Assembly (NCBI GenBank): GCA_045804965.1
Contig: JBJMMD010000054.1
Coordinates: 1 to 46,412 of the forward strand
From: CAVTUU01 sp045804965
GTDB taxonomy: Bacteria; Chloroflexota; Chloroflexia; Thermomicrobiales; UBA6265
Direction of reading: 5' to 3'
Length of the DNA: 46,412 bases
The position numbers and the translations under genes are program-made. Below, in pieces: positions 30,795 to 38,665 of the stretch. The notes under the pieces were generated by a model, which was given only the letters and a program-made list of their open reading frames with translations, was not told where the DNA came from and ran no database searches. The number at the start of each line of letters is the position of its first letter. The stretch's first letter is position 1.

Positions 30795-33700
30795 GTGCCG
30801 CGTCGTCTGGAAGTTCATCGGCATTGGAACGTGCTCGACACACAAGAGGAGCTTTATGCCCACGCAACGACGGCCGAGCTTCGTCTAGGGCAAGTCCGCG
30901 CGCGGGTCGGAGCCGTTCCTCTCTTTCGTCAGACCAACGCGGGACTTCTCCAGGCAATTCGTGTTCGCGTCGACGGTCCAGTGGGCGGCTCTCCTCTTGC
31001 AGTCACCGTCTCGTCGGGCGAAACCGTCCTGGACCGGCAAACCGTTCAGATCGAGGCGGCCACCTCGATCCATCTCTTTGTTCCCGAGGTTTCAAGCGAC
31101 ACGCCGTTTCAATTAACGGTTGCGAACGCAGCGGATTCGGCGTCCACTGAGATTGTTGTCAGTCCGCAGCGCAAATGGACGATTCACCTGATCCATCACT
31201 CGCACTTCGATTACGGCTATACCGATCCGCAAGCCGTCGTGATGGAGCATCAGCTTCGCTATCTCGATGCTGCGCTTGATCTCCTGACACTCACTGATGA
31301 TTGGCCGGAGGACGCCAAATTTCGCTGGAATGTCGAGGTTACCTACCCGCTCAAGCAGTGGTTGGCTGGGCGGCCTCTGGCGCTCCGCGAGGAATTTGTC
31401 CGCCGTGTGAAAGAGGGCCGGATCGAGGTCAACGCCCTCGCCTTCAACATGCACACCGAGGTGTACTCGATCGACGAGCTCGCCTGGGGATTGAAGTTCG
31501 CCGGCGAGCTGCGGGAGCAGTACGGCATCGACATCGTCTCGGCCATTCAATCGGATGTCCCCGGCGCCACGATCGGCCTGCTGAATCTGCTCACGTCTGC
31601 CGACGTTCGTTACTTCTCGGTAGCGCACAACTATGCGGGTCGGTCGGTTCCGTTCCGCGTCGGCGGACAGGACCTGACCCGACCCTTCTGGTGGCAAGGT
31701 GCGGACGGGAAACGCCTGCTCGTGTGGCAATCGGACACGCCACATGGCGTCGCCTACATGGACGGCGTCATTGTCGGTCTCTCCGAAAACGAAGGCGTGG
31801 CCCGCGGCCTGCTTCCCGACTACCTCGCGGCCCTGGCGAGCCGGCCCTACCCGTATGGCAAGAACGCGTTCGGATGGCACGATTTTCCGTCCGACCTGCC
31901 GATCACGAAGAAGCCATACCCGCACGACTTGCTTTTTCTCCGGGTCCAGAACTCACGTGCCGACAACGCGCCGCCAACCCTCGCCATTTCCGAGACCGTC
32001 CGCGACTGGAACGCCCAGTGGGCCTACCCGCGACTTCGCGTCTCGACGAACCGCGACTTCTTTACAGAGGCCGAGACGACGCTCGGCGACCGGCTCGATA
32101 CGTTCGAAGGCGACTGGACCGATTGGTGGGTCGATGGAGTTGGGTCCGCCGCGCTGCCGCTTGGACTGAACCGCCAAACCCAAGGCACGATCCGCACGGC
32201 ACAAACGCTGCACACGCTCGCCGGTAAGTTCACCGGAGAATGTTTGCCACACGCTGTGGCGGACATTGACAAGATCTACGAAGATGCGGCGCTCTTCGAT
32301 GAGCACACCTGGGGTTCCGCCAACCCCTGGGACAACAAACTCGAGGAATCTGCTTCCGGTCAGCTGCAATGGGGACGAAAGTCTGGGTTCGCATATGAGG
32401 CGTTCGACCGCGCAAATGTGTTGCTCCAATCTGGCCTCCATCTTTTTGGTGGAGGCATCTCGCCGGCGTCGCAGGCGCTCGCTTCGCTGATCGTCTTCAA
32501 TCCGAGTGGCCGGAGTCGAACGGACCTCGCCCGCGTCTTCCTGCCCGCTGAGCGTGTCGGTCCCGGGTCACCCTTCACGATCGTCGACGCCAGAATGGGT
32601 CAGGTCGTGCCGCATGCCGTGGAGCCTCAGGGGCACCCCGGTTTTCGCGCAAAAGGTCAGTGGGTCACGTTCGCGGCTCACGACCTCCCACCGGTCGGCT
32701 TCACCCGATTCGATGTCGTTTCAGCAAACGATGAAACCAAGAGTGCTGAAACGGCTGAGTCTTTTGCGCTCGAGAGCCAGCATTACCGGGTTGAGATCGA
32801 TCCCCGCGATGGGTTTGTCGCCTCGATCGTCGACCGCGCAAGCGGCCGCGAGCTGGTCGATGTCGATGCGCCGTTCGGGTTCAACGAATACATCTACGAC
32901 CGGTACACGAGCGCCGCTGGGTTCAACCATCTCTCCGGCAGGATCGAAGATGTCGACCTCTCGCTCCTCGGTTCGCGGTCGACCGCCGGCAATGCATTCC
33001 CGCTGGCTCGAACCTCCGACGCCGTTGCCGAGCGACTCACGGTGCGGCTCGTTGCAGAAGGATCTGAATGGTTGGAAACGACGATTACGCTGCCACATGA
33101 CGTCAAGCGCGTGGACATCGCCAACCGACTCCTCAAAATCGCGACGCCGGAGAAGGAAAGCGTCTTTTTCGCATTTCCGTTTGCGGTCGATGACCACGAC
33201 CCGGAATACGAGATCACCGGCGGCGTGACCTCGCAGGATTCCCCGCATGTTCCTGGTTCTGCCAGGCATATGTTTGCGATCCGCCACTGGCTCGCGTTCG
33301 AGGACGCGCGCGGTTCGGCAGCTTGGGCGACCGGTGAGGCGCCGCTGATCGAGCTCGGATCCATCGCGTTGCCATATTCACCGTTCCCGCCGACGATCCC
33401 GGCCGAACTCGCCAAACGTTCGACGATCTACTCATGGGCACTCAACAACCTCTGGGACACGAACTTTCCGCCGGCGCAAGGCGGCGAGATGTACTTTCGC
33501 TACGCTATGAGCAGCGACGCATCATGCTCGCGAAGAGAGCTCGGCATCCGGACCGGCGCGTCATTCTCTGCGCCATTCGTCGGTATCTGCCTCCGGTCGG
33601 GAGGGAAGGGACGCGATGACGCTTCAGGCAGCTTCGTCTCGGTGTCGCACCCACTTGTCGAAGTGGTAACCGTCGCTCCATCGCGATCTGGGGATGGCGT

Positions 33701-33899
33701 CGTGGCGTATTTGCAATCGCTGGCGCCCGAGACAGTCGAAACTGAGATCGGTTTTTCCTCGCTCGCGCCCGTGAACGTCAAAGTCGCGAATCACTTGGAG
33801 CGGGATCAGGAGCAACTACCGCTGAGCGAAGGCAAAGCCACCGTCACCTTGACGCCCGGCGCATACGTCGCCGTCATTTTTGCGGTTGAGGCGAAGTAG
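30795..33899 (+). CDS. GH38-like glycoside hydrolase, long form
   Basis: A GTG start at 30795 (GGAG about 11 bases upstream) gives 1034 residues. The first 125 residues form a beta-rich domain absent from the homologue at 22719. The catalytic domain has zinc ligands His137-x-Asp139 (HHSHFDYGYTD), Asp254 in IQSDVPGATIG and His504 in FDEHTWGSANPW. The C-terminal part contains the same beta-sandwich signatures (AFPFAVDDHDPEYEIT, YSWALNNLWDTNFPPAQGGE). No signal peptide is seen. It is a distant paralogue of the first enzyme; probably it acts on imported glycosides, but substrate and linkage cannot be told from sequence. It lies in a five-gene plus-strand run behind the regulator. Confidence 0.87.
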   Translation: MPRRLEVHRHWNVLDTQEELYAHATTAELRLGQVRARVGAVPLFRQTNAGLLQAIRVRVDGPVGGSPLAVTVSSGETVLDRQTVQIEAATSIHLFVPEVSSDTPFQLTVANAADSASTEIVVSPQRKWTIHLIHHSHFDYGYTDPQAVVMEHQLRYLDAALDLLTLTDDWPEDAKFRWNVEVTYPLKQWLAGRPLALREEFVRRVKEGRIEVNALAFNMHTEVYSIDELAWGLKFAGELREQYGIDIVSAIQSDVPGATIGLLNLLTSADVRYFSVAHNYAGRSVPFRVGGQDLTRPFWWQGADGKRLLVWQSDTPHGVAYMDGVIVGLSENEGVARGLLPDYLAALASRPYPYGKNAFGWHDFPSDLPITKKPYPHDLLFLRVQNSRADNAPPTLAISETVRDWNAQWAYPRLRVSTNRDFFTEAETTLGDRLDTFEGDWTDWWVDGVGSAALPLGLNRQTQGTIRTAQTLHTLAGKFTGECLPHAVADIDKIYEDAALFDEHTWGSANPWDNKLEESASGQLQWGRKSGFAYEAFDRANVLLQSGLHLFGGGISPASQALASLIVFNPSGRSRTDLARVFLPAERVGPGSPFTIVDARMGQVVPHAVEPQGHPGFRAKGQWVTFAAHDLPPVGFTRFDVVSANDETKSAETAESFALESQHYRVEIDPRDGFVASIVDRASGRELVDVDAPFGFNEYIYDRYTSAAGFNHLSGRIEDVDLSLLGSRSTAGNAFPLARTSDAVAERLTVRLVAEGSEWLETTITLPHDVKRVDIANRLLKIATPEKESVFFAFPFAVDDHDPEYEITGGVTSQDSPHVPGSARHMFAIRHWLAFEDARGSAAWATGEAPLIELGSIALPYSPFPPTIPAELAKRSTIYSWALNNLWDTNFPPAQGGEMYFRYAMSSDASCSRRELGIRTGASFSAPFVGICLRSGGKGRDDASGSFVSVSHPLVEVVTVAPSRSGDGVVAYLQSLAPETVETEIGFSSLAPVNVKVANHLERDQEQLPLSEGKATVTLTPGAYVAVIFAVEAK

Positions 33900-33942
33900 T
33901 GGTTCATATCCGAGTTAGAAACGCTGGCGAAGGGAGTCGAAG

Positions 33943-35184
33943 CTGAAAATCGTCGATATCCGCGCGACAACGGTGACCGTGCCGCTGGAAGCGGCGCTGC
34001 AACATGCCACAGGCGCGCATTGGGGCCGCTTTGTCCGCACCATCGTCGAAGTCGAAACGGACGACGGCTTTGTCGGCCTCGGCGAAATGGGCGGCGGCGG
34101 CGAAAGCGCCGAACTCGCGTTCAAGGGGCTCAACTCGTATCTCGTCGGCCACAACCCGTTCGACCTCGAGGCACTTCGCTTCAAAATCTGCAATCCGACG
34201 GCGTCGCTCTACAACAACCGGACGCAATTACACGCCGCCCTGGAATTTGCCTGCCTCGACCTCATCGGTCAGAAGCTGGGCGTTCCGGTCTACGATCTGC
34301 TGGGTGGCAAGCTCCGCGATGACGTGCCATTCGCCAGTTATCTCTTCTTCCGGTACACCAATCCCGAAACCGGGACCGGCGAAGTGCGCTCACCAGATCA
34401 AGTCGTTCAACATGCCCGCGACCTCAAGCAGAAGCACGGATTTACCTCCCACAAACTCAAAGGCGGGGTCTACCACCCTGACTACGAGTTGGACTGTTTC
34501 CGGGCGCTGGCCGAGGCATTTCCGGAGGACCGCGTTCGCTATGATCCGAATGCGGCGCTGACTGTGGAGGAAGGGATTCGCTTTGGGCAGGCGATTGAAG
34601 GTTTCAACAATGACTACTTCGAGGATCCAACGTGGGGTCTGAATGGCATGCGCCGGGTGCGTTCGATGGTCCGCGTTCCGCTTGGCACCAATACGGTCGT
34701 CATCAATTTCGAACAACTCGCCGCGAACGTGCTCGATCTTGCGGTCGACGTCATCTTGCTCGACACCACCTTCTGGGGCGGCATTCGCCAGTGCGTCAAA
34801 GCGGCGGGCGTCTGCGAGACCTTCAACCTCGGGATTGCGGTCCACTCGTCGGGCGAACTCGGTATCCAGCTCGCGACGATGGTACACCTCGGCGCGGTCC
34901 TCCCCAACCTCGGTTTCGCGGCGGACGCGCACTACCATCATCTCATCGACGATGTGATCGAAGGTGGTCCCCTTCCTTATAAGGGAGGCAAGATCGCGGT
35001 GCCGGCGGGTCCTGGTCTGGGCGTCAAACTCGACGCCGAGAAGGTGCGGCAATATGCCGAGCTCTACAAAGAGCTTGGCGGTTACGCGTATGACCGCGAC
35101 CCAGGTCGCCCCGGTTGGTACGCGCTTGTCCCGAACGAGCGGTGGGCGGACCCGACGGTCAGTCTCGCGCCAAAACTGCGATGA
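33943..35184 (+). CDS. Enolase-superfamily sugar-acid dehydratase (glucarate dehydratase-like), CTG start
   Basis: The frame is open from TAG 33916 with no ATG, and GTG 33973 would cut the first beta-strand. CTG 33943 has GGGAG 6 bases upstream and gives the expected N-terminus (M)KIVDIRATTVTVPLEA, so CTG is the likely start and the protein has 413 residues. The barrel carries the K-x-K pair Lys171/Lys173 (HKLKGG), metal ligands Asp201 (RYDPN), Glu227 (FEDPTW) and Glu257 (NFEQLA), and the general base His301 (VHSSGELG). The pattern is that of the mandelate racemase/glucarate dehydratase group. It should dehydrate a sugar acid to a 2-keto-3-deoxy acid, which fits the lactonase upstream. Confidence 0.9.
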   Translation: MKIVDIRATTVTVPLEAALQHATGAHWGRFVRTIVEVETDDGFVGLGEMGGGGESAELAFKGLNSYLVGHNPFDLEALRFKICNPTASLYNNRTQLHAALEFACLDLIGQKLGVPVYDLLGGKLRDDVPFASYLFFRYTNPETGTGEVRSPDQVVQHARDLKQKHGFTSHKLKGGVYHPDYELDCFRALAEAFPEDRVRYDPNAALTVEEGIRFGQAIEGFNNDYFEDPTWGLNGMRRVRSMVRVPLGTNTVVINFEQLAANVLDLAVDVILLDTTFWGGIRQCVKAAGVCETFNLGIAVHSSGELGIQLATMVHLGAVLPNLGFAADAHYHHLIDDVIEGGPLPYKGGKIAVPAGPGLGVKLDAEKVRQYAELYKELGGYAYDRDPGRPGWYALVPNERWADPTVSLAPKLR

Positions 35185-35225
35185 CCACTGGCTGAATAGA
35201 TCTCCTTTGAAACGAAGGCGATAGG

Positions 35226-36026
35226 TTATTCCGGTAGCACTACGGCCACCGCCGAGAGCAATCCGCCGTCGACTTTGTATTCGCCGCCGGTGATAAACGA
35301 TGCTTTGTCGCTGGCGAGGAAAGCGATCAGGTCCGCGACATCTTCTGGCGTGCCGACTCGGCCGATGGGATGCATCTTGCCCCAGTCGGCGACCATATCG
35401 TCGCTCGAACGGTCGCCCTTCCAGACATCGGCTGCATAGCGCAACATCGGCGTGTCGACCGACCCGGGGCAGACGGCGACGACCCTGATGTGTTGAGCGG
35501 CGTGATCGAGCGACATCGCGCGCGTGAGCGCGTTGATTGCGCCCTTGCTCGCGGTGTACGCCGCGACGCTCTTCTGCGACGCGAACGCCTGGACAGACGA
35601 GACGTTGATGATCGCGCCGCCTCCGCGCTTTTCCATCTCGGGGATAGCGAAGTGCGACGTTAAATACATCCCTTTGACATTGGTGTCGAACACCTCATCC
35701 CATGTCGCCTCGTCCGTGTCGACAACCGTGCCGTAGCGCTGAATCCCAGCGCTGTTGACGAGGATGTCGAGACCGCCGTATTGCTCGATCGTGAACTTCA
35801 CCGCCTTTTCTGCACCGGCGGAACGACTGATGTCAGCGGCGATGCCTTCGACAGACAGCCCATCAACTCGCATCTCGGCGACGGCTTCGCGAACCGCATC
35901 TTCTCGCCTCCCGCAGATCACGACGGATGCGCCTGCTTCAGCCAATTTCCGCGCCGCAGCCTTGCCAATACCCGTTGATCCACCGGCAACAAGGGCAACC
36001 TTAGATGCAAACTGTTGTTCAGACAC
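35226..36026 (-). CDS. Short-chain dehydrogenase/reductase
   Basis: The 266-residue protein shows GGSTGIG for cofactor binding, CGRRED after the second strand (Arg-Arg suggests NADP(H)), NSAG, the catalytic Ser in NVSSVQAF and Y-x-x-x-K in YTASKGA. The end (ASFITGGEYKVDGGLL) is typical. In a sugar locus such enzymes often oxidise an aldose to its lactone or act on a keto acid. It is transcribed towards the dehydratase gene and ends 42 bp from it. The broken epimerase-like gene is 44 bp upstream in the same direction, so the two formed an operon. Confidence 0.92.
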   Translation of the reverse strand: MSEQQFASKVALVAGGSTGIGKAAARKLAEAGASVVICGRREDAVREAVAEMRVDGLSVEGIAADISRSAGAEKAVKFTIEQYGGLDILVNSAGIQRYGTVVDTDEATWDEVFDTNVKGMYLTSHFAIPEMEKRGGGAIINVSSVQAFASQKSVAAYTASKGAINALTRAMSLDHAAQHIRVVAVCPGSVDTPMLRYAADVWKGDRSSDDMVADWGKMHPIGRVGTPEDVADLIAFLASDKASFITGGEYKVDGGLLSAVAVVLPE

Positions 36027-36070
36027 CGTTCATCACTCCATCTGATTTGAGCGGCGAGTCTCGTTGCGTG

Positions 36071-37087
36071 TCAATTGTCCAATTCGAAGATCATAGCCCG
36101 CAGCCAAAAGGCCCGCTCCTCGTTCGGACCGAACATGATCGCCGAACGGTTCGCTACGGCGTCAGCTAGTCCGTTTGTTGGATAGCTCAAAAACTGTTCA
36201 AGCCCAATGGAGTAGAGCCGACCGTACCTCGGGTAGTCCACGGACGCGCCAAACTCCATCCAATACCTCAGATATGGCATGACCTCGATGTCCCACTCGA
36301 CCCGGATCCCAATCCCCTTGCCCGGGTGCACGATTTCATATCAGCCTTCAGGAAAGTCGGTCAGATAGACGATCTCGCTGATTGTGCCTCTCACTGGGAG
36401 CGTACTCAAATCGATGGCGCCACCGTCGCTGGCTTCAACGATTGGCCAAGTGGGTCGTTGCTTCGCTTTGACTCGTCGGCCATTCGGATGAATCGCCACC
36501 GGATGCGGAATGACGGTCACACCGTCTGGAAGACGAATTCGACACGTCTCGTCGAGGAACGGCCGCCCATAGGCAAGATGGTGCCCCCACATCGCGGGGA
36601 CCATCGTTCCGCTCTCGTTAACAATGGTTTCGTTGAGGAAAAGCGTCGGGCGGCCAGACTCAAGTCGAAGCGACTTCGCGATGTGAAACGGCGTTTTTAG
36701 CGTGCGGACAGCGAACGATACTTTCGCCGCGTTCTCGCTCCCCTCCTCAATATGGACGTCCCACGGGAGATTGCTGACCTCACCGTGTGGTCCGAAGAAA
36801 GCGCCCAGCGATGTCGCGGACGATCCACCATTCGGGAAGACCTCTTGCCAGCCGCCGGGATACGTATCGACAAACATGGCCGGCGGATCAGGCGAGGTCG
36901 AGAGGAAACCCGCGGGATTGTGAACGCTGCCGGGTGTCAGCCAGGCGAAGTCAAGAACTCGCGGTTTGTAGTTAAACTCAACAACATAAGTCCCTTTGCC
37001 GGCGAGTACACCGATGCGCGAGAGCTCATTTTCCAAGGTGACCAAGCGCATACCGAGATACGCGACATCGCGGATCCGGGGTCCCAA
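36071..37087 (-). pseudogene. Aldose-epimerase-like (DUF4432-type) gene interrupted by in-frame TGA
   Basis: The frame from ATG 37087 starts with DVAYLGMRLVTLENELSRIG, then has YKPRVLDFAW, GGWQEVFPNGG and WGHHLAYGRPF, the pattern of DUF4432/galactose-mutarotase-like proteins. A TGA at 36341-36343 interrupts it after DFPEG. The same frame then continues without shift for 89 codons (YEIVHPGKGIGIRVEWD ... YPRYGRLYSIGLE), ending at TGA 36071. From memory, family members have Trp at this place (EGWY), so one TGG to TGA change explains the break. Unlike the lipoprotein at 7104 there is no Cys in relatives, so selenocysteine is unlikely. The full product would be 338 residues. A truncated protein of 248 residues would lack the last strands of the sandwich. 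Confidence 0.75.
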
Positions 37088-37800
37088 TTGCGTTGAGCCC
37101 GATGCCGGTCTCCGCTCACGTGGAACCCTTCGCTCGGTAGCGCGTCTCGATCTTCGGAAAGGAATCGGCTGCTGAAAGTATTGTCGCCTATGCGCAAGCA
37201 GAGTGGTGGCTCAGGACGCCAATGTACGGTTCGGCGTGAGTTTCAAGTGAGACAACAGCGGGATTGGGCCGACAAGGATCGGCCGACCCTTTCTGAGTGA
37301 GGATTTGAGGGACCGGAGTTCCATACACTCAGGTGTCAGCACGTGCTGTGTGATGGTGGTGCGTGTCAACTGGTCGTGCCAGGCATGGGACTCGAACCTA
37401 ACTGCCGAAAGCCCTCGCAAATACGATCGTTTCTGAGTGATTTTCGAAATTTGGTCACGAAATGGTCGCACTCGTCTTGGCTACGGTGAAGTGTCGCGCA
37501 GACGATTAGCCCGAACTGACTTAGAAGTCGTAAACACCGGCCAAGAATTGGGAAATAGATTCTGAACCCAGTTCAACGAGCAGCTTGACGCCCATATTCT
37601 CAGTTGCTCCGCCAAATCGTGCGGCGCGACAAGCGATGGCTCGGGCGTCTTGCCTTGACCCTTATGACAAAATGATCCAGTGACGAAACGAAGGTGGTAT
37701 TGACACCAGCTCGAAGATAGCCTGTACATTTGCCGCGCTTGTCAATATGGCAGGTTTCATCGGATGCCGTGCCGAGCATCCTTCAGCCGGAGATGAACCC
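37088..37800. other. 710-bp gene-poor interval with a tRNA-end-like fragment
   Basis: No gene is supported. On the minus strand, 37376-37405 reads GGTTCGAGTCCCATGCCTGG, like the T-arm and acceptor end of a tRNA, but no complete cloverleaf can be built. It is related to the first arm of the dispersed repeats (GTGCC(G/A)GGCATGGGACTC). It could be a leftover attachment site. Confidence 0.4.
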
Positions 37801-38541
37801 ATGGCAAGCTCCCGGCGAGCGGTCGCATCCCACGCCGATACGACGATCGGGGCTGTCTTCTTCAACCTCGGCCCGATGAAAGGCGTGAGTGATGAAATCC
37901 TCGCGTTCGCCCCGAAACGGCCGATTTCCCATGAGAACCGGGAGGAGTACGGCCGGCGGCTTGCATGATATTTAGAGACGTACCATTATTCCCTCCTGAA
38001 GCACGAGCGGTTTCACATCTTTCAAGCGCTCATCTACCCGGCGGTCTATCTTCGCTGTCTCCGCGGGCTGCACCTAGCGATCTCGATCCTCTCCTCGTTG
38101 CGCCATAGCCAAGAGCCACAGCGCCCCATGCGGATGATGCTGTCTCCTGAATGGCGGGAAACCTTCTATGCACCAACGACTCTCTATCGCCTTGGCGGGA
38201 GCCGCGAGGCGGGCGTGTCTATCGACCCTTGCGATCCGCGCGATCGCCGCGGCAACGACCTTTCGGAGAGCGACCTCATCGAGGAAGACGCGAGCATCTT
38301 CCAGTACAAGGTCGAGATCGGGGCGGATGGGACCGGGCAAGGTTACGCTCGGTGGCTTCACGAGAAGCACCGCTACACGATGGTCTTCAAGTTCCTGTCT
38401 CGCCTGCTTGGGCCGGAAAACGCTTACACCGCGCTTCCACCCTTGGTGCGGGCGGACTTCGCCCGCCTCCGCGATGACGATGTATCCGTCACCTTAATGT
38501 CCATGCGTAACCGATGCCCGTCTGCCCGGTGCCGACATTGA
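37801..38541 (+). pseudogene. Unknown protein gene interrupted by in-frame TGA
   Basis: ATG 37801 has GGAG 9 bases upstream. The frame runs 55 codons to TGA 37966-37968 (…EYGRRLA-stop) and continues in the same frame with YLETYHYSLLKHERFHIFQA and on to TGA 38541. The downstream part reads as coding: aromatic and charged residues, RLGGSREAGVSIDP, KHRYTMVFKFLSRLLG. If the TGA was TGG the protein would be about 246 residues. I do not recognise the family. The position before the variable STAND region suggests an old acquisition. Either the TGA kills the gene or the downstream part starts separately. Confidence 0.4.
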
Positions 38542-38665
38542 TGAAGCGGAGGCGGCCACAGCGGCCTAAGAGCTACCTTGCTGCGCCGGGACGCGGACGG
38601 TTGACGGGTGGCCGCGCCGTCCGCATGATGGGCGCACACGACCGTGCGCAGTGCAGGACCCGCCC

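Noticed and set aside
36071..38541. UGA recoded as tryptophan in this genome
   Set aside because: Several intact genes here end with TGA at the expected place and Trp residues in conserved motifs use TGG, so a standard code is assumed.
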